Shown: piece by piece, positions 9,701-17,859 of the stretch
Position numbering within the stretch: the stretch's first letter is position 1
Layout of the letters: each line of letters opens with the position of its first letter
Origin: Acidovorax defluvii
Lineage (GTDB): Bacteria > Pseudomonadota > Gammaproteobacteria > Burkholderiales > Burkholderiaceae_C
Length of the DNA: 33,930 bases
NCBI GenBank assembly: GCA_003268905.1
Contig: QLTU01000008.1
Span: 103,931-137,860 of the forward strand
Direction: 5' to 3'
Notes under the pieces: generated by a model
Seen by the model: only the letters and a program-made list of their open reading frames with translations
Told to the model about the DNA's origin: nothing
The model's database searches: none
Made by a program: the position numbers and the translations under genes

Positions 9701-9745
9701 GGCACCCTCGCCGGGCGCAGGGGCCGACTTGACCGCGCTGCTCAT
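6722..9745 (-). CDS. Type III restriction enzyme Res subunit with N-terminal MNT nucleotidyltransferase domain
   Basis: A 1007-residue fusion. Residues about 20-115 are a minimal (MNT) nucleotidyltransferase domain: GSRARDDW at 43-50, SDLDLAL with D55 and D57, and a third acidic residue D87 in PLDVVHW, the full pol-beta-type triad. After a short linker (112-125) a standard type III Res follows: Walker A PTGGGKT 222-228, DEGH box 393-396, SATPR 419-423, QALQEGWD 564-571, QLVGRILR 592-599, and a C-terminal PD-(D/E)xK nuclease with PD at 920-921 and ETK at 939-941. Res translocates with ATP and cuts DNA when partnered with Mod. The start codon overlaps the stop of the upstream HEPN gene (ATGA), giving translational coupling. 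Nothing suggests decay. The fusion of an MNT antitoxin-like domain to Res is unusual; see findings. Confidence 0.93.
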   Translation of the reverse strand: MSSAVKSAPAPGEGAFGLEPGALQALRGFFDATEGLQRVWVFGSRARDDWRARSDLDLALDAPGWSAKDFLRIKERMKDLPIVYPLDVVHWQSVSTPEFVAQIERDRKLLWEPRRGAVSLPRTLGATDLKKFQDESLQKLDAFVTELRARKQESDDLVAATTQFKAMESMQDSLRAAADYPRHAWDALRKAHALPPAFATLAHSSRWDGAGRAIPNICLKVPTGGGKTLLAAASVGKVFNGFLQRDKGLVLWVVPNEAIYRQTLKTLKNRDHPYHQMLSVAGAGKVKILEKDDPLTRLDVESHLCVMLLMLAAASRQNKETLRFFRDRGNVLGFVPREDDIEAHWQLLQAVPNLDAYGSPWASADEVRAQKGSIVKSSLGNVMRLVRPMVVIDEGHHGYTETALQTIDGFNPCFMLELSATPRVPDPKVAGASGSNILVDVRGTDLDAAQMIKLPIQVDVRRWADWQSCLAESARQLDTLEREARLLEGETGRYIRPIMLVQVERTGKDQVDAGYIHAQDARAFLAQLGFSDANIREKTSEKDEIGDEELLSPTSQVRVIITKQALQEGWDCPFAYVLCALAASKGKRAMTQLVGRILRLPQVCKTGREALDACYVFCHNAGTGEVVKAIKQSLETEGMGDLAISVRGEGANDPAAPQPVALQRRAGLEKLRIFIPTVTWAEPGGARRPLEYDSDVLALLPWERVNVQALARDWKPGATPEGAGGGRVVVDLRVLDDGFAPARQALEEGAAPLDPAGMVRALLDIAPNPWLVWGWVDAVLSRLQMQWHARAVGASSASLVEQLRKDLERERDRLAQEVFEQLVQQGRIEFCLRADRQDYELPREMVLDVVGKPKKLRRASDDADMEKSLLAPALHTPDINEFEALFAGYLDEQPALRWWHRNVARTQYGLQGWRRHKVYPDFVFGYHPQGNQARVVLLETKGMHLEGNADTLYKQALLERLTQAFSDERFQSVGELALEEGGQCVVQCDLVFDQAWRATMDSHYFAK

Positions 9746-10143
9746 GCCGAGCGCTCCCGCAGCGTGACCAGCAGCGCCTCGAACAGGCGCACTGCGTCCT
9801 GGCGCACAAACGCAGCCACCTGCATGGCCAGCGCCTCGTCGTAGGTGTGCGATGTCTTGTTGCGAAAGCGGCGCATGTCGCCCCAGCCCTTTTCATCCGC
9901 AATCAGGCGGCGCGCAAAGGCTTCAGGAATCACGGCAGCGGCCTCTTCGTCCACGTCGTTGCCGCGTGCGCGCAGCCAGCGGTAGGCCGCCTTCCAGGCT
10001 GCCTCGAAGGTGAATTCAAACCGCTGGATCAGCGCATCGCGCACGATGGCGGTCTCGGTCGGCTCGGCCAGCACCTCGTGCAGCCGCGCCAGCGCCTTGT
10101 CGAAATGCTGCAGCGCCAGCAAAAAACGCTCTTGTTGTGCCAT
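9742..10143 (-). CDS. HEPN protein, HI0074/HepT family (putative toxin)
   Basis: A 133-residue all-helical HEPN protein of the 'nucleotidyltransferase substrate-binding' (HI0074) type. It shows the family helices (FLLALQHFDKALARLHEVL, FEFTFEAAWKAAYRWL) and RFRNKTSHTYDE containing R94-x4-H99-x-Y101. In HepT toxins the R-x4-H pair is the RNase site, and the nearby tyrosine is the residue AMPylated by the partner MntA. No free-standing MNT gene is present; the partner would be the MNT domain at the N-terminus of Res, encoded immediately downstream with an ATGA overlap. The longer in-frame start at 10215 lies inside mod. The chosen ATG is preceded by AGGGGTGAGG and starts 4 bases after the mod stop. 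Alternative view: a substrate-binding accessory subunit without toxicity. Confidence 0.88.
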   Translation of the reverse strand: MAQQERFLLALQHFDKALARLHEVLAEPTETAIVRDALIQRFEFTFEAAWKAAYRWLRARGNDVDEEAAAVIPEAFARRLIADEKGWGDMRRFRNKTSHTYDEALAMQVAAFVRQDAVRLFEALLVTLRERSA

Positions 10144-10147
10144 GGCC

Positions 10148-12073
10148 TCACCCCTGACGGAACAATGCAAACGGCAGCGCCGCAAACTCGATGCCCTGCG
10201 CGCGCAATTGCGCATTGCTCAAATACTTGGCAGGCGCAAACACCAGGTGGCGCTTGGGCGCGCCCTGCCCCTCCTGCCCCTCCTGCCGCGCATGTCCCCA
10301 CTCGGCCATGGCCTGCGCGCGCGGCAGGGTCAGCGCCGCGTCGGCCGACTTCAAAAACGCCAGGTCGGGCCGGTACACCAGCCACACATGCGCGTCCTGC
10401 GCCTCGCTCAGGTAAAACGCGGGCGCATCGGGCGGTGGCGCCTGCAGCGTGCCGCCGGTGGCCGTGTGCAACAGCCAGGCACCCAGCGCCTCGAAGCTGG
10501 GCAGGTCTTGCCCCGAGAGCAGCTTCTCAATGCTCAGCGGCTCGCCCAGCGTGCAGTAGGTGAACTCGCCGCCCAGGCCGTCGGCCATTTGTGACACGCG
10601 CTTTTCGCCCTCCACGCGCAGCACGCCGTCTTTCATCTCGACGTTGATCTTGTCAAAGCGTTTTTTGCGCGCGGGTGCGCTGGCGGGGGGCGGCGCGGCG
10701 GCCTCGCCCAACACCATTTGGGCGGCATCGTCCGCGCCAAAACCTTCGGCGGCCTTGATGGCCTCGACCTTGGCCAGCCACTGATCGGCTTTTTTGAACT
10801 GGGTGAAGTTGATTTTTTCTTCCAGCAAGGTCTCGTGCTGCGTGCCCTGCCAGGCGTAGCCGCGAATGGCACGGCGCACCCGCTCGGCCGTCAGGCGGTC
10901 GGCGTAGTCTTCACCTTCAATCAGGATGAAGCGGCGGTTGCCGTTGTCACGCGCATTGGCCTTGAGCACGGCATGGGCGGTGGTGCCGCTGCCAGCAAAG
11001 CTGTCCAGCACGATGCCATCGGGCGGGCATGCCATCAGAACGAACTGCTTAATCAGGCGAGTTGGCTTTGGTGTATCAAAAACCTTTGCGCCAAATATCT
11101 GCTTGATTTCTTCTGTGGCTTCGTGCGTGTGGCCAAACTCGGCATTACCAAGCAAGGTACTTATGGGGCGTTCGGTTTCGCCTTCGAAGTACTGCTTGAC
11201 CAAGACCTCCCAGCCCCCAGCGTCTTTCTTCTGGAATAAAAGTTTTGGCAGAGGCTTCTTCAACTCATCCAGCACCGTAGATTCTTCCCAGCGCCACGTC
11301 CCCTCTTTGCCATCTGGTTTGATGGGCCAGATTCTTGAGCCATCAGGTGCCTGAATCGCGAACCAAGTATTCGGCCGTTCTGTGCGCAGTGAGTTTGAGC
11401 CTTCTTTTCTCAGGCTGCGCAGACGGGCTTTTCTGCCCGTTTCCGGCTCAAGGTAAGTGAACTGCCGGACGTTCTGCTCTTCAGTAGGTGGCACCAAATG
11501 CGTGGCATCTTTGGACTTTGCATACACCAGCACCATGTCAAAGTCCTTGCTGAAACCGGTTGCATCCATGCGTGGGCTGTAAACCTTTTGCCACGCAAGC
11601 TGCCCCAAAAAACTGTCTGCCCCAAAAATTTCATCCAGCACCATCCGCGCCCGGTGCACCTCGTTGTCGTCCAGCGTGATCCAGATGCTGCCGGTCTCGC
11701 TCATCAGCTCGCGCAGCAGCACCAGGCGCGGCCACATCATGCACAGCCATTTGTCGTGGCGCAGCATGTCGTCACCGTCCACGGGGTTGGTGCTGAGCCA
11801 CTCTTTCATGATGGGCGAGTTCACGCCGTCGCTGTAGCACCAGCCTTCGTTGCCGGTGTTGTAGGGCGGGTCGATGAACACCAAATCCACGCGGCCCGCG
11901 TAGCGCGGCAACAGGGCCTTCAAGGCGTGCAGGTTGTCGCCGTGGATGACCAGGTTGCTGTTCAGGTCGCCCGGACCGATGCCTTTGGCAGCGTCCACCA
12001 CCAGCGGCCGGTAGGGCACGGTGAGGTGGTGGTTGTAGACGTACTCTTTGCCTTTGAAGACGATTTCGGGCAT
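10148..12073 (-). CDS. Type III DNA methyltransferase (Mod), adenine-specific
   Basis: S-adenosylmethionine-dependent N6-adenine methyltransferase that recognises the target site for both modification and restriction. It is a beta-class enzyme: catalytic DPPYNTGN (68-75 from this start) precedes the SAM-binding DSFAGSGTT (about 357-365). The region between them, encoded at roughly 11040-11600, is the target-recognition domain and is visibly AT-richer than the flanks. The C-terminal region (VFAPAKYLSNAQLR) is typical of Mod proteins paired with this Res type. Start: ATG giving MPEIVFKGKEYVYNHHL, the family N-terminus (641 residues). An in-frame ATG 16 codons upstream (12121) would give 657; neither has a clear Shine-Dalgarno. 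First gene of the mod-HEPN-res operon. Confidence 0.93.
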   Translation of the reverse strand: MPEIVFKGKEYVYNHHLTVPYRPLVVDAAKGIGPGDLNSNLVIHGDNLHALKALLPRYAGRVDLVFIDPPYNTGNEGWCYSDGVNSPIMKEWLSTNPVDGDDMLRHDKWLCMMWPRLVLLRELMSETGSIWITLDDNEVHRARMVLDEIFGADSFLGQLAWQKVYSPRMDATGFSKDFDMVLVYAKSKDATHLVPPTEEQNVRQFTYLEPETGRKARLRSLRKEGSNSLRTERPNTWFAIQAPDGSRIWPIKPDGKEGTWRWEESTVLDELKKPLPKLLFQKKDAGGWEVLVKQYFEGETERPISTLLGNAEFGHTHEATEEIKQIFGAKVFDTPKPTRLIKQFVLMACPPDGIVLDSFAGSGTTAHAVLKANARDNGNRRFILIEGEDYADRLTAERVRRAIRGYAWQGTQHETLLEEKINFTQFKKADQWLAKVEAIKAAEGFGADDAAQMVLGEAAAPPPASAPARKKRFDKINVEMKDGVLRVEGEKRVSQMADGLGGEFTYCTLGEPLSIEKLLSGQDLPSFEALGAWLLHTATGGTLQAPPPDAPAFYLSEAQDAHVWLVYRPDLAFLKSADAALTLPRAQAMAEWGHARQEGQEGQGAPKRHLVFAPAKYLSNAQLRAQGIEFAALPFALFRQG

Positions 12074-12130
12074 GGCGGAATGGGTGGCGATCAGGGTAAG
12101 GCTGCCATTATCGGCGGGCATCTGGATTTC

Positions 12131-12195
12131 AATAAAAAACAGCTGCTAGCGCTTTCTGAATAAGCGCTAGCAGCTATTATAATTATAGCAATTGA
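12131..12195 (-). terminator. Palindromic element copy 3, acting as a terminator-like hairpin after the phosphoesterase gene
   Basis: Perfect 14-bp inverted repeat AGCTGCTAGCGCTT (12141-12154) and AAGCGCTAGCAGCT (12162-12175) with a 7-base loop. On the minus strand the stem is followed by GTTTTTTATT, so it has the form of an intrinsic terminator for the gene ending at 12258. It also separates that gene from the mod operon downstream. It is the most symmetric member of the dispersed repeat family in this window. Confidence 0.7.
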
Positions 12196-12257
12196 TAACT
12201 ACCCATGGGAGGATGTCCCTTTCGCCACATCCTCCCGCTTTCAAGCTTGGCGCTGGG

Positions 12258-14315
<2,058 letters not shown>

Positions 14316-14544
14316 GAACAGGCCCAAAGGTTGAAGAAGGGGCTGAGTGTGTGGAGGGCGTTTGACAGGCATGTGACGCCCACCAGCCCGCCCGGTGCGG
14401 GCCGCCACCTCCCGCCAAGGCACCCGCCCACCCGGCCCCGGGTGATACTGCGCATGCAACCCGGCAAATCTCTGGCGCCCCAACCCATTCGTCGCCTATG
14501 CTGTGCACACAAGCCACCTTCCTCAGCCCCATCCATTTCGCACC

Positions 14545-15234
14545 ATGAGCACCCCAGAAAAATCCGTCGTCTACGGCACCGAAGACCTGCTGATCAGCCT
14601 GTGCAATTCAGTCACCCGCGTTCTGAACGTGGCCACACACGGCCATATTCACTATTCAGGCATGGTGCAGCGCATCAGCAAAACCTGCCTCAAACCCGAC
14701 ATTGGCTGCTTTGTGCTGTTTGATGGCGGCTTCTCGGGGCTGGTAATCATCAACTTTTCGGCCCCTGCCGCCATGGAGCTTTACCAGAGCTATCTGCTGA
14801 ACATGGGCATGTCAAAAGAAGACCTGGTCACGTCGTACACCTCGGACGAAGTGAGCAACGTGATGGGCGAACTCATGAACCAGGTCGTGGGCGACTTCAC
14901 CGGCAAGGTGCGGCGCGAGCTGCAGACCCACATCACGCAAAACCAGCCCAAGATGCTGGTGCTGAACAAGCAGGTGATGCTGAGCGTGGACGCCAACCTG
15001 GACAAGCCCGAGGCCCGGCGCGTCACCTTCTACACCGGCAACAACAACATCTTCTATCTGGAGCTGGCCATCGACCGCACCGAATTCGTCAAGCTGTATG
15101 ACTTCGAGCCGCAGGAAACCCCCGATCCCGACGCGCTGATGGCGCAAGCCCGCGCCGACGCAGACGCCGAAGTGCCCCTGCCCCCCGTGCCCTCCAGCGA
15201 CACCGACGAACTGCTCAGGTCACTGGGCATGTGA
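14545..15234 (+). CDS. DUF3334-like protein with CheX/CheC-like phosphatase signature
   Basis: A 229-residue soluble protein that I match to the DUF3334 family; function unknown. The middle contains SDEVSNVMGELMNQVVGDFTGKV followed, after about 30 residues, by QP. This E-x2-N...P arrangement resembles the active site of CheC/CheX/FliY phosphatases that dephosphorylate CheY-P. The N-terminus (ISLCNSVTRVLNV, then RISKTCLKPDIGCFVLF) and a repeated beta-sheet pattern fit that fold. A Pro/Asp-rich tail ends DTDELLRSLGM. The ATG giving MSTPEKSVVYG is preferred over a GTG 14 codons upstream; neither has a clear ribosome site. No chemotaxis gene is in the window to support the role. Confidence 0.75.
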   Translation: MSTPEKSVVYGTEDLLISLCNSVTRVLNVATHGHIHYSGMVQRISKTCLKPDIGCFVLFDGGFSGLVIINFSAPAAMELYQSYLLNMGMSKEDLVTSYTSDEVSNVMGELMNQVVGDFTGKVRRELQTHITQNQPKMLVLNKQVMLSVDANLDKPEARRVTFYTGNNNIFYLELAIDRTEFVKLYDFEPQETPDPDALMAQARADADAEVPLPPVPSSDTDELLRSLGM

Positions 15235-15314
15235 AGCCGCGTAGCTTTGGCACGCGCACAGCGGCCATATGGAAAGCCAACCGCGTGCAGCACGCGGCGG
15301 CGCTGGCGGGCGGC

Positions 15315-15320
15315 TAGAAT
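15315..15320 (+). promoter_or_regulatory. Possible -10 box for tRNA-Ser(TGA)
   Basis: TAGAAT, 16 bases before the first tRNA base and identical to the hexamer before the tRNA-Ser at the window start. No good -35 is visible in the GC-rich sequence upstream, so confidence is limited. Confidence 0.4.
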
Positions 15321-15336
15321 ATGCGGCTTACAACCC

Positions 15337-15424
15337 GGAGACTTGGGTGAGTGGTTTAAACCAGCAGTCTTGAAAACTGCCGACGGGCAACCGTCCGTGA
15401 GTTCGAATCTCACAGTCTCCGCCA
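15337..15424 (+). tRNA. tRNA-Ser (anticodon TGA)
   Basis: A complete 88-base gene including an encoded CCA. Acceptor GGAGACT pairs with AGTCTCC, discriminator G at 15421, CCA at 15422-15424. Anticodon stem GCAGT/ACTGC encloses loop CTTGAAA, anticodon TGA, reading UCA and, with wobble, other UCN serine codons. The long variable arm (around GACGGGCAACCGTC) and T-loop GTTCGAATC confirm a class II serine tRNA. A terminator follows at 15519. Confidence 0.97.
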
Positions 15425-15518
15425 GATCTCGGGTTTTCATGCGGTCCAAGGCACTCCACCAGCCTGCGCATGGAAACCGCCAAAGCCCACACAGTTCGAG
15501 ACCAACGTCACAAAGCAG

Positions 15519-15545
15519 AGCCCCAGCGATGGGGCTTTGTTGTTT
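15519..15545 (+). terminator. Intrinsic terminator downstream of tRNA-Ser(TGA)
   Basis: Stem AGCCCC (15519-15524) and GGGGCT (15531-15536), loop AGCGAT, followed by TTGTTGTTT. It lies about 95 bases after the tRNA and before the next gene, so it probably ends the tRNA transcript. Confidence 0.7.
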
Positions 15546-15620
15546 CTGGCTTGGTGCTGTCACACCAACTGCCTCTGGCAATCCGGACACGCCAGCAGCA
15601 CCCTTTGATACATTCTGGCG

Positions 15621-16145
15621 ATGCTCATGCTTCTTGGAATTGCACTTTTGGGGCTCAGTTCAGATGCCTCGGCTCAGGTCTATCGGTGTGGGAACACCTA
15701 CTCCAGTGAGCCGTGCAAAGGCGGCAAAGAGGTTGACGCGTCCCCTGCTGTGTCTGACCCCCAAGGGCCGAAAACAACACTCATTTATTTCTGCGCAACC
15801 CAGCAAGGGGCGCGGTACTGGACCGCCGAAGCGTGCCGCACCCGGGGGTGGGCCTTGGAGCGGACAGAGCGCGTTCCTAAAAACATGACTTGGGACAATC
15901 AAGTGATCGTGGCAAATCGACAGATGCGCCAGGCACAGCACGCGGCGACGCGTCCGGCAGCGCCCACACAGTACCTCCAACAACATCCAGAACACCCCGG
16001 TCGAAAGTCCCAGTGCGAAGCACTTGACGAGCGAGTCAGGCACCTAGACAGCATGGGGCGTGCAGGTAGTCTTTACTACGACCTTGACTGGATAAGAAGC
16101 CAGCGCAAGGATGCGCGTGACAGACAGTTCCGACTGCGTTGCTAG
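15621..16145 (+). CDS. Small secreted protein with DUF4124-like N-terminus
   Basis: A 174-residue protein with a short signal peptide (MLMLLGIALLGLSSDASA, cleavage before QVYRC). The mature N-terminus VYRCGNTYSSEPCKGG resembles DUF4124 domains, which are small Cys-containing periplasmic modules. A second cysteine-containing segment (YFCATQQGARYWTAEACRTRGW), a Gln/Pro-rich linker and a charged C-terminal helix ending RLRC follow. The frame is limited by a stop at 15606-15608, so the start is the ATG at 15621 or the one at 15627; no strong ribosome site is visible. Function unknown. The 195 bases before it hold the tRNA terminator and nothing else recognised. Confidence 0.7.
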   Translation: MLMLLGIALLGLSSDASAQVYRCGNTYSSEPCKGGKEVDASPAVSDPQGPKTTLIYFCATQQGARYWTAEACRTRGWALERTERVPKNMTWDNQVIVANRQMRQAQHAATRPAAPTQYLQQHPEHPGRKSQCEALDERVRHLDSMGRAGSLYYDLDWIRSQRKDARDRQFRLRC

Positions 16146-16203
16146 TCTGGACGGGCTAAGGATAAGCGCGCGTTTCGATAGCAAAGCAGAACACCCCCGT
16201 CCA

Positions 16204-17229
16204 TCATGCGCGAGGAGTGGAAACACTCGGCCGCCAGGCATTGACAATTGCCACCAGCGACAGCATCACAGGCACCTCCACCAGCACGCCGACCACCGTG
16301 GCGAGGGCGGCGCCAGAGTTGAGACCAAAAAGCGAAATGGCCACAGCCACTGCCAGCTCAAAGAAGTTGGATGTGCCAATAAGGCAGGCAGGGCCAGCCA
16401 CATCGTGGGGCAACTTGAGCAGCTTTGCGCCCCACCAGGCGATGAAGAAAATGCCGTAGGTTTGCAAAACCAGCGGGATGGCAATCATGCCGATCACAGC
16501 CGGTTTCTCGACAATGGTGCCCGCCTGAAAACCAAACAACAGCACCACGGTTGCAATGAGGCCCACGATGGACCAGGGCTTGAGCCGCGCCACCAACGCG
16601 CCCACCGCCAAAGGTGACCGCCTGGCCAGCAAATGGCGTGTGGCCATTCCAGCCGCCAGGGGCAGCACCACATACAACACGGTGGACAGAACCAGGGTCT
16701 CCCAGGGCACGGTGACGTTGGTTACGCCAAGCAAAAATGCGGCGATGGGAGCAAAAGCCACCACCATCACCAGATCGTTCACCGAGACCTGCACCAGCGT
16801 GTAGTTCGCGTCGCCTTTGACGAGCTGGCTCCACACAAACACCATGGCGGTGCAAGGCGCAACGCCCAGCAAAATCATGCCGGCGATGTATTCGCTGGCC
16901 GATTGGGGGTCTACCCATGGGGCGAAGATGTATTGGAAAAACAGGACACCAAGCGCGGCCATGGTGAACGGTTTGATGAGCCAATTGACCGCCAGGGTCA
17001 GCAGCAGCCCTTGCGGCTTCTTGCCCACGTCCTTGATGGCGGCCCAGTCGACCTGGATCATCATCGGATAAATCATCACCCAGATGAACACTGCAACCAC
17101 CAGGTTGACCTGCGCGATCTCCAGGCCTGCGACGGCCAGGAAGAATCCTGGAAGAACCAGCCCCAGCCCCACGCCTGCAGCAATGCCCAGCGCAACCCAG
17201 ATCGTCAAATACCGTTCAAACAGTCCCAT
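16204..17229 (-). CDS. acr3: Arsenite efflux permease, ACR3 family
   Basis: Inner-membrane As(III) exporter of the bile/arsenite/riboflavin transporter superfamily, 341 residues with about ten hydrophobic segments. The functionally required cysteine is C126 in [13 protein letters not shown], and a conserved glutamate is present in [13 protein letters not shown] near residue 290. The ATG is preceded by GAAAGAGG. It is the last gene of the arsR-arsI-gapdh-arsJ-arsC-acr3 operon and is separated from arsC by a terminator-like hairpin (17252-17281), so its level may be lower or separately controlled. It removes the arsenite made by ArsC and by spontaneous reduction. Some genomes annotate ACR3 as arsB, but it is unrelated to the 12-segment ArsB. 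Confidence 0.95.
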   Translation of the reverse strand: MGLFERYLTIWVALGIAAGVGLGLVLPGFFLAVAGLEIAQVNLVVAVFIWVMIYPMMIQVDWAAIKDVGKKPQGLLLTLAVNWLIKPFTMAALGVLFFQYIFAPWVDPQSASEYIAGMILLGVAPCTAMVFVWSQLVKGDANYTLVQVSVNDLVMVVAFAPIAAFLLGVTNVTVPWETLVLSTVLYVVLPLAAGMATRHLLARRSPLAVGALVARLKPWSIVGLIATVVLLFGFQAGTIVEKPAVIGMIAIPLVLQTYGIFFIAWWGAKLLKLPHDVAGPACLIGTSNFFELAVAVAISLFGLNSGAALATVVGVLVEVPVMLSLVAIVNAWRPSVSTPRA

Positions 17230-17251
17230 GGTGGACTACCTCTTTCAAAGG

Positions 17252-17281
17252 AAAAGGCCTGGACCGTTGAAAGTCCAGGCC
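17252..17281 (-). terminator. Terminator-like hairpin between arsC and acr3
   Basis: Perfect 9-bp inverted repeat GGCCTGGAC (17256-17264) and GTCCAGGCC (17273-17281) with an 8-base loop. In the direction of transcription (minus) the stem is followed by TTTTCC, i.e. a hairpin plus short U-tract lying between two genes of the same operon. It may partly terminate before acr3 or protect the upstream mRNA end. Confidence 0.65.
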
Positions 17282-17299
17282 CGTCAAAATGTGGATGCC

Positions 17300-17800
17300 T
17301 CAGTCTGTGGTTTGTCCAATGTGGACAAGCTCTTTTTGCAGCGACAGTTTGTCGAGCTTGTCGATGGGCAGGCTCAGGAAGAGCGAGATGCGGCGACTCA
17401 TGAGGATAAACGCGTCTTTGAACGCTTTGTTCACTGCGTCTTCATCGCCTTGCACCGCCGCCGGGTCTTCGACGCCCCAGTGCGCCGACATCGGCTGGCC
17501 TGGCCAGATTGGGCACACCTCACCGGCGGCCTTGTCGCAAACCGTCAGCACGTAATCCATGACCGGCGCATTGGGGGCCGCAAACTCGTCCCAGTTTTTG
17601 CTGCGCAAGCCATCCGTCGAAAACCGGTTTCTTTGCAATAGATCCAGCGCATGCGGGTTGACCTGGCCAGCCGGGTGGCTGCCGGCGCTGAATGCACGGA
17701 ATTTCCCCTCACCCTTCTGGTTCAGGATGGCCTCGGCGAGGATGCTGCGCGCGGAGTTGTGCGTGCAGATGAAGAGTACGTTGTAGACGCGGTTTGACAT
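17300..17800 (-). CDS. arsC: Arsenate reductase, low-molecular-weight phosphatase-like
   Basis: A 166-residue cytoplasmic reductase converting arsenate to arsenite, of the thioredoxin-coupled, LMW-PTP-fold class. The P-loop C-x5-R is C12-THNSA-R18, and two further cysteines, C88 (TVCDK) and C96 (EVCPIWPG), occupy the places used for the intramolecular disulfide cascade in B. subtilis-type ArsC. The WGVEDP block is characteristic. The frame extends 21 codons upstream, but MSNRVYNVLFICTHNSARS is the family start. It lies between arsJ (59 bases upstream) and acr3. A glutaredoxin-coupled plasmid R773-type ArsC is excluded by the P-loop. Confidence 0.95.
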   Translation of the reverse strand: MSNRVYNVLFICTHNSARSILAEAILNQKGEGKFRAFSAGSHPAGQVNPHALDLLQRNRFSTDGLRSKNWDEFAAPNAPVMDYVLTVCDKAAGEVCPIWPGQPMSAHWGVEDPAAVQGDEDAVNKAFKDAFILMSRRISLFLSLPIDKLDKLSLQKELVHIGQTTD

Positions 17801-17859
17801 GTGAATAGCCACTTTCAGCAGCAACGGTGGAGGGGTAGAGGGAATGAGGTGGGCAGCTT

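Noticed and set aside
10261..10292. 9-bp repeats (CTGCCCCTC) in mod as a phase-variation switch
   Set aside because: Fewer than three units and the period is a multiple of three, so slippage would only add or remove EGQ residues, not switch the frame.
16149..16202. Inverted repeat GGACGGG / CCCGTCC after acr3 as a terminator
   Set aside because: The 7-bp arms are 40 bases apart with no T-run, so a terminator is not supported.
15337..16203. tRNA-Ser(TGA) as an integration site for the ars island
   Set aside because: I looked for a second copy of the tRNA 3' end (GTTCGAATCTCACAGTCTCC) downstream and saw none; there is no integrase or transposase in the window.
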